Positions 54,773 through 63,069 of a stretch of 64,000 nucleotides of DNA are shown piece after piece (position 1 is the stretch's first letter; the number at the start of each line of letters is the position of its first letter). The notes beneath the pieces were generated by a model. That model worked only from the letters and a program-made list of their open reading frames with translations, searched no databases and had not been told where the DNA came from. The position numbers were made by a program, and so were the translations under genes. This stretch comes from Hyphomonadaceae bacterium (GTDB lineage: Bacteria; Pseudomonadota; Alphaproteobacteria; Caulobacterales; Aquidulcibacteraceae). The stretch lies in NCBI GenBank assembly GCA_019636095.1, contig JAHBYF010000009.1, forward strand, positions 86,106 to 150,105, given 5' to 3'.

Positions 54773-55288
54773 ATGCGACGCATCAGGTTAGTGGCGCCAA
54801 CGCGGGCTGTCGCATTGGGCGGCTTCCTCATTTTTGCTCTGTGTCTCGGCATCGGCTTTGTTGCCGTATCGGCGCTTTCGGACGTCGTCATCTACAATGC
54901 GAGCCCGTCGATGCCCCAGGGCATCTACGTGCGTATGCACTCGCCAATCGTGGGGCAATCAATCGTTACCGTGCGGGCGCGGGATGTCGCTTTGAACTAT
55001 GCCACAGCGCGGCACTTTACAGACGCGAACGATCGGTTTCTCAAACGCGTCGCCGCATTGGATGGCGATGTCGTCTGTGCGTTTGGTCCCCTGGTAACAA
55101 TCAATCACGAGCTTACACTTCAGCGGCGAACAGTGGACAGCGTCGGACGCACATTGCCAACTTGGTCGGGATGCCGGCGCCTCCATGGTCAAGTATTCCT
55201 GATCGGCGATACAGCGGACAGTTTTGACGGGCGTTATTGGGGACCTGTTGCCTCGGACCTAATCGAAGGCGTTTGGCGTCGGCGATGA
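54773..55288 (+). CDS. traF: TraF-like S26 signal peptidase
   Basis: 171 aa. An N-terminal membrane helix (ALGGFLIFALCLGIGFVAV) is followed by the S26 catalytic Ser in NASPSMPQGIYV and the Lys in RFLKRVAALDGDVV, then GQVFLIGDTADSFDGRYWGP. This short form matches TraF of conjugative transfer systems, which matures pilin or related proteins. It marks the start of the conjugative-element region on the plus strand. No clear ribosome site was seen. Confidence 0.82.
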   Translation: MRRIRLVAPTRAVALGGFLIFALCLGIGFVAVSALSDVVIYNASPSMPQGIYVRMHSPIVGQSIVTVRARDVALNYATARHFTDANDRFLKRVAALDGDVVCAFGPLVTINHELTLQRRTVDSVGRTLPTWSGCRRLHGQVFLIGDTADSFDGRYWGPVASDLIEGVWRRR

Positions 55289-55338
55289 CGCCGCGCACCG
55301 CGCCGGGCCACTTCTTGTCGCACGCCGCCCTGCTCCGT

Positions 55339-55375
55339 GCGGTCAAGGGACGCTGCGCTCTTCGCCCTTGACCGC
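55339..55375 (+). other. Inverted repeat upstream of the ParB-like gene
   Basis: GCGGTCAAGGG and CCCTTGACCGC, 11-bp perfect arms with a 15-nt loop, about 70 nt before the start codon at 55443. Possible mRNA leader hairpin, ParB-like binding site or single-strand promoter. Confidence 0.65.
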
Positions 55376-55442
55376 GCATGCCGGCGTGCAGGGCGAGCAT
55401 CGCCCGGCGCGGCTCCTCGCGTGCGGGCGATGGAGAAATGCA

Positions 55443-57293
55443 ATGACCGACATCACCATGATCGCTTTGTCGAAGCTGGTTCCTGGACAGCGCAATGTCC
55501 GCAAGACCAAGCCTGCGATGAGCATTGATGAACTCGCCGCGTCCATCGCGGCGCATGGCCTCTTGCAGAACCTGGTCGTCTCGGAAGCTGACAAGGGACG
55601 CTATTCGGTGGAGGCCGGCGGCCGGCGCCTCAAGGCGCTTCGAAAACTCGCCAAGGCGAAGACCATTCCCGGCAACGAGCCGATCCCCTGCCGGGTCGTG
55701 CCATTGGACGATGCGACGGAAGCCTCGCTGGCCGAGAACGTCCAACGAGAGCCGATGCATCCGGCCGACGAGATCGAGGCATTCGCTCAGCTTGCTGAAT
55801 CTGGTCACGGTCCGGAAGCTATTGCCGGCCGCTTTGGCGTAAACGGCACGCACGTCGCACGTCGGCTGCGCCTTGCGCGCGTGTCGCCGAGGCTGATCGA
55901 GGCGCTGAAGAAAGACGAGATCGACCTCGATCAATTGGGCGCGCTCGCCTTCACCGACGATCATGCGCTGCAGGACAAAGCTTTCTTCGACACGCCCGAA
56001 TGGCAACGCACACCCGAACAGCTCAAAGCGCGCGTCACGCAGGCGCATGTCGCCGAGACGGACAAGCTCGCGCGCTTCGTCGGCATCGATGCTTATGTCG
56101 AAGCCGGCGGCGCGGTCGCCTCCGACCTTTTCGCTGACGAAGACGAAACCCAATTCCTTGCCGATCGCGATCTCTTGGTTCGGCTGGCCGAGGCCAAGCT
56201 CGAACCGATCGTCACTGAAGTTCAGGCGGAAGGCTGGGCATTCGTCGGGATTTCGATCGACGGTGTAGCCTGGAGCCAATTCCCGGAACGCGTTCGTGAA
56301 CGCCGGCGCGATCTCACCACTGACGAAACGGCCGAGCAAGAACGGCTCTACGCGAAGCTGGACGAAACCGAAGACGAAGCCGAGATCGAAAAGATCGAAG
56401 CGGCGATCGATGCTCTTGCGCCGGCGCAATGGGAAGACGACGAAGTCGCCCTCGCCGGCGCGATCGTGACATTGAACCACTCCGGAGACATCAAGGTCGA
56501 GCGTGGCCTGGTGCGCGTTGAAGACGTGAAGGCGTTGAGGACGCTGCGCCGAAAGCGCACGACGTCAGCCCACGGCGTCGCTGGCGCGGACGACGAGCAC
56601 GCCGAGGTCGCAGCGGCGCCGAAGCCGGCCGTTCCTGCTAAGCTGCTAGATGAATTGCTCGCGCACAAGACGCTCGCCCTTCGGGTCGCGATCATCGATA
56701 GCCCAGCGCTCGCACTTCGCCTCGTGGCGTTCAGTCTGGCAGCAAGCTTCGTGGGCGGTGCATCCGCATCGTGCCTGGCGATCTCTGTCGATCACGTTGA
56801 CGTCGGGCGCTCCATTACGCGCACGGAAAGTAAAGCGGCAGGTGAATTTGCCGAGATTGGTTCGGTGTGGCGTTCGCGTCTGCCGGTCAATCCAGAAGAG
56901 CTCTGGGGCTACATCTCTTCGATGGACGAGCCGATGCTGCTCGAACTCATCGCGGTGACGATCGCGCCCGGCATCGATCTCCGGCGTGTTGGCCCGCTAT
57001 CGGGTATGGAAGCACGTCAAGCACTCGGTCAGACGCTCTGCAACCTCGCTGGACTCGACATGGCCAAATATTGGAAGGCGTCGGTCGAGAGCTACTTCGA
57101 ACACGTCAGGAAAGACGCGGTCGTCGAGGCGCTGATGGAGGTCAATCCGAAGTTGGAGCGTGCAGCGCTTGAGAAAGCGCCGAAGAAAGAAGTGCTGACG
57201 CGCGCCAAGCGCACGTTCAAACAAGGCGCGTGGCTCCCTTCGCCTCTTCGCACGACAACTGAGGCAACGCCGCTGGCCGTCGCGGCCGAATAG
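55443..57293 (+). CDS. ParB/Srx-domain partition-like protein of a mobile element
   Basis: 616 aa. ParB N-terminal domain (IALSKLVPGQRNVRKTKPAM, IDELAASIAAHGLLQNLVV, AGGRRLKAL, ENVQREPMHPADEIEAF) and a HTH (IAGRFGVNGTHVARRLRLAR). The long C-terminal region (about 250-616) lacks a recognised domain. Such large ParB-like proteins occur on alphaproteobacterial plasmids and ICEs, often without a ParA partner, as here. Start 55443 has GGAG upstream. Confidence 0.87.
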   Translation: MTDITMIALSKLVPGQRNVRKTKPAMSIDELAASIAAHGLLQNLVVSEADKGRYSVEAGGRRLKALRKLAKAKTIPGNEPIPCRVVPLDDATEASLAENVQREPMHPADEIEAFAQLAESGHGPEAIAGRFGVNGTHVARRLRLARVSPRLIEALKKDEIDLDQLGALAFTDDHALQDKAFFDTPEWQRTPEQLKARVTQAHVAETDKLARFVGIDAYVEAGGAVASDLFADEDETQFLADRDLLVRLAEAKLEPIVTEVQAEGWAFVGISIDGVAWSQFPERVRERRRDLTTDETAEQERLYAKLDETEDEAEIEKIEAAIDALAPAQWEDDEVALAGAIVTLNHSGDIKVERGLVRVEDVKALRTLRRKRTTSAHGVAGADDEHAEVAAAPKPAVPAKLLDELLAHKTLALRVAIIDSPALALRLVAFSLAASFVGGASASCLAISVDHVDVGRSITRTESKAAGEFAEIGSVWRSRLPVNPEELWGYISSMDEPMLLELIAVTIAPGIDLRRVGPLSGMEARQALGQTLCNLAGLDMAKYWKASVESYFEHVRKDAVVEALMEVNPKLERAALEKAPKKEVLTRAKRTFKQGAWLPSPLRTTTEATPLAVAAE

Positions 57294-57365
57294 TCGGCAA
57301 ACAAAGCGCCGCCCCAGGAATTCAAACCTGTGGCGGCGCAATGTCGTGGACGTGGGGACGTCCTC

Positions 57366-57428
57366 TTACTTCTTCTTTTTCGCGGCCTTCTTCGGCGCGG
57401 CTTTGGCTTTCTTGGCTTTCTTCGCCAT
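57366..57428 (-). CDS. 20-residue Lys/Ala-rich basic peptide
   Basis: MAKKAKKAKAAPKKAAKKKK, 20 codons and a stop, with GGAG eight bases upstream of the ATG. Composition resembles histone-H1/AlgP-like C-terminal tails, so nucleic-acid binding is plausible. It lies between the ParB-like gene and the XRE gene. A coding role is supported only by the ribosome site and the coherent composition. Confidence 0.5.
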   Translation of the reverse strand: MAKKAKKAKAAPKKAAKKKK

Positions 57429-57527
57429 GGGTGCTGCTCCAGCGTGTCGAGGCGTTGACCTCAGGCCGTGAGATTGGGACTGAGTCTGGAATCAAACCTT
57501 AACGCACGTCTCCAGATGCGCTTGCCC

Positions 57528-58235
57528 TCAATAGCGGATCATGCGCGGCTGACCGGCGTCGATATCGACGTGGATCGAAGTTTCGCCGTACTCGCCGGGC
57601 GGCCCGGCGGCCAGAATGAGCTGAATCTCGCCATTGAACGGATCTGGCTGGGCCGGAATCTCGTGGCGCTCCGGCAGCATTTTGATGTTGTCGGTCTTAT
57701 AGGCCCAAACGTCGTTGCCCTTGAGAAGGACGAGCAATTCACGGAGCCGTTGGCGAATGGGCAGCTCGCCGTCCGTTTGCAGCAGCGCGCGGTTGCTCCC
57801 GCTCCAGCTCAGGCTCGAAGCCAGTTCGTAGAGTTCGGTGATGTAGCCTTGAGTCTCTTCGGTAAGCCGGACCTTGATCTGCAAGAGGACGACCTGAGCC
57901 TTTGATGCGGCGTCCATCAACTCGGCCTCATTCTCGACCATTTCGGCGATGCCAGTGTCAAAGCGCGGGAAGAAACGATCCTTCTCAGGAGGTTTTGACG
58001 GCATCGCCGAGGCCGGCGCCGGAGCAGAAGCGCAAAGTTGCGTCCGCGGCACGCTCAGAGCTCGTGCTAATCGATCGACAACGTCGACAGCGATCAAGCC
58101 CTTTGCGTTCTCAATCTCTCTCAACCGCCGCTCACTAATCCCCACTTCGTGCGCAAACTCCTTCTGCGTTGCGCTGCGCTCACGGCTTGAGCGCAAGCGT
58201 TTCACCTCAGCACCATCGACTTCAAGCTTGAGCAC
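57528..58235 (-). CDS. XRE-family regulator with long C-terminal domain
   Basis: 235 aa from a GTG with AAGGAGG eight bases upstream (frame open to 58331). HTH: VKRLRSSRERSATQKEFAHE, VGISERRLREIENAKGLIAV. After a Pro/Ala linker a 125-residue helical C-terminal domain (FDTGIAEMVENEAELMDAAS onward) is unrecognised; it may sense a ligand. Likely a regulator of the mobile element, read opposite to the surrounding genes. Confidence 0.8.
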   Translation of the reverse strand: MLKLEVDGAEVKRLRSSRERSATQKEFAHEVGISERRLREIENAKGLIAVDVVDRLARALSVPRTQLCASAPAPASAMPSKPPEKDRFFPRFDTGIAEMVENEAELMDAASKAQVVLLQIKVRLTEETQGYITELYELASSLSWSGSNRALLQTDGELPIRQRLRELLVLLKGNDVWAYKTDNIKMLPERHEIPAQPDPFNGEIQLILAAGPPGEYGETSIHVDIDAGQPRMIRY

Positions 58236-58601
58236 GCTTCCCGCCTCCTTGACCTTCGCCACTATAGGCCGTCGACGCGGATTCGGGCGGCGCCAAACCG
58301 GCGGATAACCGGCGCCGATGCGGCGCCGCATCAGTTCTCACACTCCGCCTCTGCTGTTGGCCCTCGCAGCGAATGCACGCGCCTCTCCCGCGTCTTCGGT
58401 CCGACAACACACCACGAGGCCTCTCGCTCATTGGTCCTCGTCTTCGCATGCGGGCGGTCGCTTGCAAGGGGCAAGCCTCCGGTCGCGGTACCCGCGACCC
58501 CTTGCAAGCGCCCTCTTACCCGCATGCAGCCCACGGCCCCATCGCGGGAGAGCCCCGCGGCGCTTCTCGCCGGAGCTTTCCGGCGAACAGGAGAGACACC
58601 C
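58236..58601. other. Structured non-coding region upstream of ssb
   Basis: About 366 bp between the divergent XRE gene and ssb. No gene seen. It contains the nested inverted repeats at 58460-58509 and further GC-rich dyads. It must hold both promoters. Confidence 0.6.
58460..58509 (+). other. Nested inverted repeats upstream of ssb
   Basis: Outer arms GCTTGCAAGGGG (58460-58471) and CCCCTTGCAAGC (58498-58509) are perfect over 12 bp. Inside, GGTCGCGG and CCGCGACC form an 8-bp stem around TAC. The structure is about 90 nt before the ssb start. In single-stranded DNA it would form a large hairpin. Confidence 0.75.
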
Positions 58602-58964
58602 ATGTTCCGCTTCACCGCTCAGGGCCGCATCGGCAAGATCGAAGAACTGAAAAGCAAGACGCTCCGCATCTCGATCGCCGCAGACCGTTTGGCCGAAGGC
58701 CGCGACGGCCAATACACCAAGACTGAATGGCTTCGCTGCGTCTCGTTTGATGCTGACCTGAACGCCGAGATGCTGACCCAGCTCGACAAGGGCGACAGCG
58801 TTACCTTCGAAGGCCGCATCGTTCCGACCGTCTGGCTCAAAGGCGAGCAGAAGATCTACGACAACACCTTCGAGATCACCCGCTACCAGCGGCTATCGCG
58901 CCCGAAGACCAAGTCTGCGTCCGCCAAGACCAAGGCCGACGAGACCGCGGACGCCGCGGCTTAA
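58602..58964 (+). CDS. ssb: Single-stranded DNA-binding protein of the mobile element
   Basis: 120 aa, one OB-fold domain (FTAQGRIGKIEELKSKTLRI, TKTEWLRCVSFDADLNAEML, KGDSVTFEGRIVPTVWLKGE), followed by a short Lys/Ala tail. It lacks the acidic DDDIPF-type tip of chromosomal SSB, as is common in element-encoded versions. It protects transferred single strands after conjugation. GGAGAG precedes the ATG and a terminator follows. Confidence 0.87.
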   Translation: MFRFTAQGRIGKIEELKSKTLRISIAADRLAEGRDGQYTKTEWLRCVSFDADLNAEMLTQLDKGDSVTFEGRIVPTVWLKGEQKIYDNTFEITRYQRLSRPKTKSASAKTKADETADAAA

Positions 58965-58981
58965 ACCGCCCTTCTCACTTC

Positions 58982-59003
58982 GGAGCCGCCCTCGGGCGGC
59001 TCC
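58982..59003 (+). terminator. Rho-independent terminator after ssb
   Basis: GGAGCCGCCC and GGGCGGCTCC form a 10-bp stem with a 2-nt gap, followed by a T-rich stretch (TCTCTTTC). It lies 17 nt after the ssb stop. Confidence 0.8.
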
Positions 59004-59015
59004 TCTCTTTCATTC

Positions 59016-59037
59016 GCGCGCACGCGCGCGTGCGCGC
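59016..59037 (+). other. 22-bp perfect palindrome upstream of the broken ardC
   Basis: The half-site GCGCGCACGCG is followed immediately by its reverse complement, 18 nt before the ardC start at 59056. Only alternating purine/pyrimidine bases occur, so Z-DNA or a cruciform is possible. It parallels the hairpins before parB-like, ssb and the second ardC. Confidence 0.7.
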
Positions 59038-59055
59038 CTCATCAGGACACGTCCA

Positions 59056-59510
59056 ATGCCCAATAACGACCGCGCAAGCATCTATGCCCGCATCACCGAA
59101 CAGATCGTCGCTGCGATTGAACGCGGCGTCGAAGTGGGGCGCATGCCCTGGCATCATGACGGCAGCGCCATCTATCGCCCCGCCAACGTCGGCTCGAAGA
59201 AGCCCTATCGCGGCATCAACACGCTCGCCCTTTGGGCCTCGGCAGAGGCGAAGGGATATCCCACCGGCCTCTGGGGCACGTTCAAGCAATGGTTCGAACT
59301 GGGCGCAGTCGTGCGCAAGGGCGAGCGCGCCAGCGCGGTCGTGCTTTGGAAACAGGTCGAGAAACCCGATGCGGAAGACACCGAGAAGAAGCGTTTCTTC
59401 GCGCGCGGCTACAGCGTTTTCAACGTCGCCCAAGTGGACGGCCACGAACCCGAAGCCATTCCAACGCTTCCCGAGTCTGAGCGGTTGGCCCATGCTGCCC
59501 CAACGCTTGC
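59056..59510 (+). pseudogene. ardC: ArdC-type antirestriction gene, 3'-truncated
   Basis: The first about 150 codons encode the ArdC N-terminal ssDNA-binding domain (SIYARITEQIVAAIERGVEV, RMPWHHDGSAIYRPANVG, PYRGINTLALWASAE, GYSVFNVAQVDGHEP, LPESERLAHA). Homology stops near 59497, before the zinc-peptidase C-terminal domain (HExxH) present in the intact paralogue at 63118. The frame runs on to 59850 with unrelated sequence. Either a deletion or the insertion of the mer module removed the 3' part. Confidence 0.8.
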
Positions 59511-59687
59511 TTCACGGCGCGTCATCGCCCGGTCTGGGCCAAGGCACGCGACGACGCCAAGCTCTTGTTCAAGGAGAAGCGCCTGTCGCGCGCACAGCGC
59601 ACGGTTCTCAAGGCCGACATCGCCCGCTATCAGCGGGTCATCGACGCCGTGGACGCGCCGCCGACGGCGCCGACATCGCCTCAATAA
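59511..59687 (+). pseudogene. 3' remnant of an unidentified gene joined to ardC
   Basis: In a different frame from ardC, codons RPVWAKARDDAKLLFKEKRL, then SRAQRTVLKADIARYQRVID lead to a stop at 59685. The composition is protein-like and charged-helical, suggesting the C-terminus of another conjugative-element protein. No start exists. Its end overlaps the 3' end of the convergent merR. Confidence 0.45.
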
Positions 59688-60075
59688 TCGGACACTCAGG
59701 CGAGGCGTCACGCGCGCAGCGCGCCGCGGTGTCCGACAGAATGCGCTGAAGCTTGCGCAAATCGGCGATCTTGCGCTTGACCACATCGAGGTGCTGCGTC
59801 GTGAGCGCATAGACGTCGGCGCAGCCGCCAGCGCCGTCGGCAATCGCTAGCAGCGCGCGAATCTCCTCGATCGAAAAGCCGAGTTCGCGCCCGCGCAGGA
59901 TGAAGCGCAGCCGCTTGGCCAGATCCGCGTCATAGAGCCGATGGCGTCCTTCGGAGCGCGGCGGGTGCGGCAAGAGGCCGATGCCCTCGTAATAGCGGAT
60001 GGTTTCGAGGTTGCAGCCAACCCGGGCCGCAAGCTCCCCGCGCCGCAATAGGGCCATGGGATGGCTTTGCTTCAT
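59638..60075 (-). CDS. merR: MerR mercury-responsive regulator
   Basis: 145 aa (ATG 60075; 60057 is an alternative). HTH: ELAARVGCNLETIRYYEGIG, GRHRLYDADLAKRLRFILRG. Mercury ligands: Cys in GGCADVYAL, AARCARD and PECPIIE, matching the three-Cys site of Hg(II)-MerR. It reads divergently from merT and acts at 60093-60123. The third MerR family member in the window, but of the mercury class. Confidence 0.92.
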   Translation of the reverse strand: MKQSHPMALLRRGELAARVGCNLETIRYYEGIGLLPHPPRSEGRHRLYDADLAKRLRFILRGRELGFSIEEIRALLAIADGAGGCADVYALTTQHLDVVKRKIADLRKLQRILSDTAARCARDASPECPIIEAMSAPSAARPRRR

Positions 60076-60092
60076 GGGCCTGCAAAATCCTC

Positions 60093-60123
60093 TTGATCCT
60101 GTAGTCGCTACAGATTGTAGCGT
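60093..60123 (+). promoter_or_regulatory. mer operator/promoter
   Basis: TTGATC and TAGCGT with 19-bp spacing; spacer dyad CTGTAGTCGCTACAG. The -10 ends only 6 bases before the merT ATG at 60130, so transcription would begin at or next to the start codon. Confidence 0.82.
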
Positions 60124-60129
60124 GATCCC

Positions 60130-60498
60130 ATGATGCAGCAAAGCCCCGATCCCGGTCCCCGTCAGGGCTGGCTCGCCGCCGGCGGCGTCGCCGGCGCCGT
60201 CCTCGCCTCGTCCTGCTGCATCCTGCCGCTGGTGCTGGTGACGCTCGGCGTATCCGGCGCTTGGATCGGCAATTTCACCGCGCTCGAACCGTATAAGCCG
60301 GTCTTCATCGCCATCGCGGCGGTCTTCATCGGGCTCGGCTTCTGGCAGGTTTATTTCCGGCCGAAACCCAAATGCGAGGACGGCTCGTATTGCGCGCGCC
60401 CGCAATCGGCGCTGATCACGCAGAGCGCGCTCTGGCTTGCCGCCGCGCTCGTCATATTGGCCGCCACCATCGATTGGTGGGCGCCGTATTTCTACTGA
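60130..60498 (+). CDS. merT: MerT mercuric ion transporter
   Basis: 122 aa, three membrane helices. The first contains the vicinal Cys pair (LASSCCILPLVLVTLG) and the cytosolic loop a second pair-like site (KPKCEDGSYCARP). Hg(II) is passed from MerP through these to MerA. The predicted transcription start coincides with the ATG, implying a leaderless mRNA; ATG 60133 is in frame with different register, so 60130 is used. Confidence 0.92.
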   Translation: MMQQSPDPGPRQGWLAAGGVAGAVLASSCCILPLVLVTLGVSGAWIGNFTALEPYKPVFIAIAAVFIGLGFWQVYFRPKPKCEDGSYCARPQSALITQSALWLAAALVILAATIDWWAPYFY

Positions 60499-60510
60499 AG
60501 GAGAGAATCG

Positions 60511-60852
60511 ATGAAGAAGCTCATGATCATCGGCGCGCTCGCCGCACTCGGGGCGCTCGGCGCTGTTGTTACGCTCGCGCCATTGCAATCGGCGGCACAA
60601 GCGCAAGCCCAGATCGCGCAGGCGCAGGTGCGCACCGCGTCGTTTATAGTCGACAACATGACCTGCGCGACCTGCCCGATCACCGTGCGCACGGCGATGT
60701 CGCGCGTTGACGGCGTGCGTTCGGTCGAAGTCGACTTCGAATCGAAGCGCGCCACGGTGACCTACGACGCCGGCCGCGCCACGCCCGAAGCGATCGCCGC
60801 AGCCTCCACCAACGCTGGCTATCCCGCGCGTCTCGTCACGCCGGCCTCATGA
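60511..60852 (+). CDS. merP: MerP periplasmic mercury-binding protein
   Basis: 113 aa. Signal peptide (IGALAALGALGAVVTLA, Ala-rich cleavage zone) and one HMA domain with the metal motif VDNMTCATCPITV, ending SVEVDFESKRATVTYD. It scavenges Hg(II) in the periplasm. AAGGAGAG precedes the ATG. It overlaps the next gene by 4 nt. Confidence 0.92.
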   Translation: MKKLMIIGALAALGALGAVVTLAPLQSAAQAQAQIAQAQVRTASFIVDNMTCATCPITVRTAMSRVDGVRSVEVDFESKRATVTYDAGRATPEAIAAASTNAGYPARLVTPAS

Positions 60853-61079
60853 GAGAGTGGCCGGTCCTCTCGATCGGCATCATCGCGGCGGCGCTGTGCT
60901 GTCTGCTGACCCCGATCGTGTTGGCGTTCCTCGGCGTCGCCGGCCTCCGGGCGATTGCAGGCGGCCTGTTTCTGCCCTTACTCATAGGCGTCGCCGCGCT
61001 AGCCGCCTTGGCGCTGGGGCTCAGAGCGCTCGCCCGCCGCCGGCGCAGCGCCACTGATCGTTCGCACAAGAAAGCCTGA
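60849..61079 (+). CDS. merF: MerF-like mercury transport protein
   Basis: 76 aa, two membrane helices. The first holds a vicinal Cys pair (IIAAALCCLLTPIVLAFLG), as in MerF/MerT. A second Cys pair expected for MerF in the loop is absent, so this is a reduced or divergent form. It lies between merP (4-nt overlap) and merA (1-nt gap). Confidence 0.78.
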   Translation: MREWPVLSIGIIAAALCCLLTPIVLAFLGVAGLRAIAGGLFLPLLIGVAALAALALGLRALARRRRSATDRSHKKA

Positions 61080-61080
61080 T

Positions 61081-62508
61081 ATGTCCGACTGCTGCGCGAC
61101 TCCAAGAAAAGACGAAGCCTACGACCTCGCCGTCATCGGCGCGGGCTCTGCCGGTTTTTCGGCCGCGATCACCGCCGCCGAGCAAGGCGCGCGCGTGGCG
61201 CTGATCGGACATGGCGTGATTGGCGGCACCTGCGTCAATGTCGGCTGCGTGCCGTCCAAGACCATGATCCGCGCCGCCGAGGCGCTGCACGGCGCGCGCG
61301 CCGCCAGCCGGTTCGACGGCATTCTCGGCGAAGCGCGCGTGGTCGATTGGCGCCGCGTCATCGCGGCGAAGGATGATTTGGTCGCCGGTCTCCGGCAGAA
61401 AAAATACGTCGATTTGCTGCCGCAGTACGAGAGCATCGCCTACATCGAAGGCGAAGCACGCCTTGTCGATGGCGGCGTCGTTATCGGCGACAGCTTCATC
61501 CACGCGCCGAAGATCGTCATCACAACCGGCGCGCGGCCCGCGGTTCCGCCAATTCCAGGGATCGACAAGGTCAGCTCTCTCACCAGCACCTCGCTGCTTG
61601 AGTTGGACACACTGCCGAAGAGCCTGATCGTCGTGGGCGGCGGCTTCATCGGCGCCGAGCTGGCGCAGATGATGGCGCGCATGGGCGTCGCGGTGACCAT
61701 GGTGTGCCGCTCGCGCCTGTTGCCGCAGGCCGAGCCAGAAGTGTCCGACGCGCTGATGGAGGTGTTTCGAGACGAGGGCATGCGCCTTCATTGCGGCGTC
61801 GCCTACGACGCCTGCCGCGAGGACGCTGCGGGCGTCACGCTGTGCGTCAAGGACGACGGCGAGCTGATCGAGTTGCGCGCCGAAAAGCTCCTCATCGCCA
61901 CCGGCCGCGCGCCCAACGTCGAAGGGCTGGGCCTCGCCGAGGCGAGCGTCGCTCAAGACGAGCGCGGCGCCATCATCGTCGATGCGTACATGCGCACGAG
62001 CAAGGCCGGCGTCTACGCCGCGGGCGATGTGACCAACCGCGACCAGTTCGTCTACATGGCCGCCTACGGGGCCAAGCTGGCCGCGCGCAATGCGCTTAAT
62101 GGCGATGCGCTCACTTACGACAATGCAGCAATGCCGTGGGTCGTGTTCACCGATCCCCAGGTCGCCGGCGTGGGCCTGACCGAAGCCCAAGCCTTAGCCG
62201 CCGGACATGAGGTGAAAGTCTCTGTCGTTCCGCTCGACCAAGTCCCGCGCGCGCTGGCTGCACGCGACACGCGCGGGCTCATCAAGCTTGTCGCCGACGC
62301 GCGCAGCGATCGTTTGCTGGGCGGACAGATCCTCGCCCCCGAAGGAGCCGACAGCATCCAGACGCTGGCGCTAGCGCTCAAGCACGCCATGACCGCGCGC
62401 GCGCTTGGCGAGACCATCTTTCCCTACCTTACCACCGTCGAGGGTTTGAAGCTTGCCGCGCAAGGCTTCGAGCGCGACGTCGCCAAGCTCTCCTGCTGCG
62501 CCGGGTGA
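61081..62508 (+). CDS. merA: Mercuric reductase
   Basis: 475 aa. FAD site IGAGSAGFSAAITAAE, redox-active disulfide GGTCVNVGCVPSKTM near 50, NAD(P)H site VVGGGFIGAELAQMM, second FAD motif VYAAGDVTNRDQFVY, and the C-terminal vicinal pair LSCCAG that binds Hg(II). It reduces Hg(II) to volatile Hg(0). The N-terminal MerP-like domain of long MerA forms is missing, but a Cys pair (SDCCATP) is at the extreme N-terminus. Confidence 0.95.
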   Translation: MSDCCATPRKDEAYDLAVIGAGSAGFSAAITAAEQGARVALIGHGVIGGTCVNVGCVPSKTMIRAAEALHGARAASRFDGILGEARVVDWRRVIAAKDDLVAGLRQKKYVDLLPQYESIAYIEGEARLVDGGVVIGDSFIHAPKIVITTGARPAVPPIPGIDKVSSLTSTSLLELDTLPKSLIVVGGGFIGAELAQMMARMGVAVTMVCRSRLLPQAEPEVSDALMEVFRDEGMRLHCGVAYDACREDAAGVTLCVKDDGELIELRAEKLLIATGRAPNVEGLGLAEASVAQDERGAIIVDAYMRTSKAGVYAAGDVTNRDQFVYMAAYGAKLAARNALNGDALTYDNAAMPWVVFTDPQVAGVGLTEAQALAAGHEVKVSVVPLDQVPRALAARDTRGLIKLVADARSDRLLGGQILAPEGADSIQTLALALKHAMTARALGETIFPYLTTVEGLKLAAQGFERDVAKLSCCAG

Positions 62509-62512
62509 CGTG

Positions 62513-62911
62513 ATGCGTCAGCCCCGCACAGCCGACGAAGCGTGCGCGCGGCGCGACTTGTCGGCCAACATCGGCAGCTTCCTCGCTGTCTGGGGCGCGC
62601 CGGTGCTCGTCGGCGCCGCTGCTAGTCTCTTCTCGCCCTCGGTTGCGTGGGCCGCCGGCGCCTGGTCGCTTGCGCTCGCTTGGATGGGCGCGGCCTGCCT
62701 TGTCAACGCGCGCCGCTGCGGGCGGCTGCACTGCTTCTTTTCCGGCCCCGTCCTACTAGCCGGCGCGCTGCTGGCCGGGCTGGTCGCTCTGGATCCCCTC
62801 GACGCGGACGCCATGAGCTTGGGCGCGATCGTGACCGGCGCGCTTGTGCTCTTTAGCCTAACTTACGCGATCGAGCTGGCCTGGGGCCGCTATCTGCGTC
62901 GCGACGCGTAA
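62513..62911 (+). CDS. Mer-operon membrane protein with CGRxHC motif
   Basis: About 132 aa, four hydrophobic segments. Loop ACLVNARRCGRLHCFFSGP carries a Cys-x4-Cys pair next to the membrane. It follows merA by 4 nt and should be in the mer operon. No family name can be given with certainty; metal binding by the Cys pair is inference. A GTG one codon upstream is also possible. Confidence 0.65.
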   Translation: MRQPRTADEACARRDLSANIGSFLAVWGAPVLVGAAASLFSPSVAWAAGAWSLALAWMGAACLVNARRCGRLHCFFSGPVLLAGALLAGLVALDPLDADAMSLGAIVTGALVLFSLTYAIELAWGRYLRRDA

Positions 62912-63069
62912 GCCGGCGACGCGTCAGCGCTCTCCACACATCGCAAAGCCGATCTCCGGCGAATAGGCGGAGCTGGCGGCGCCCGCGCCGCCGCGCAACG
63001 GCTGGCGCCGTCCTCCGCTTCGCTGCGGCCCGTTCGGGTGCGCGCCGGCGCTCACGAGCGCCGCATTCA

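Noticed and set aside
59638..62911. Transposon ends around the mer operon
   Set aside because: No matching terminal inverted repeats, transposase or target duplication could be seen by eye.
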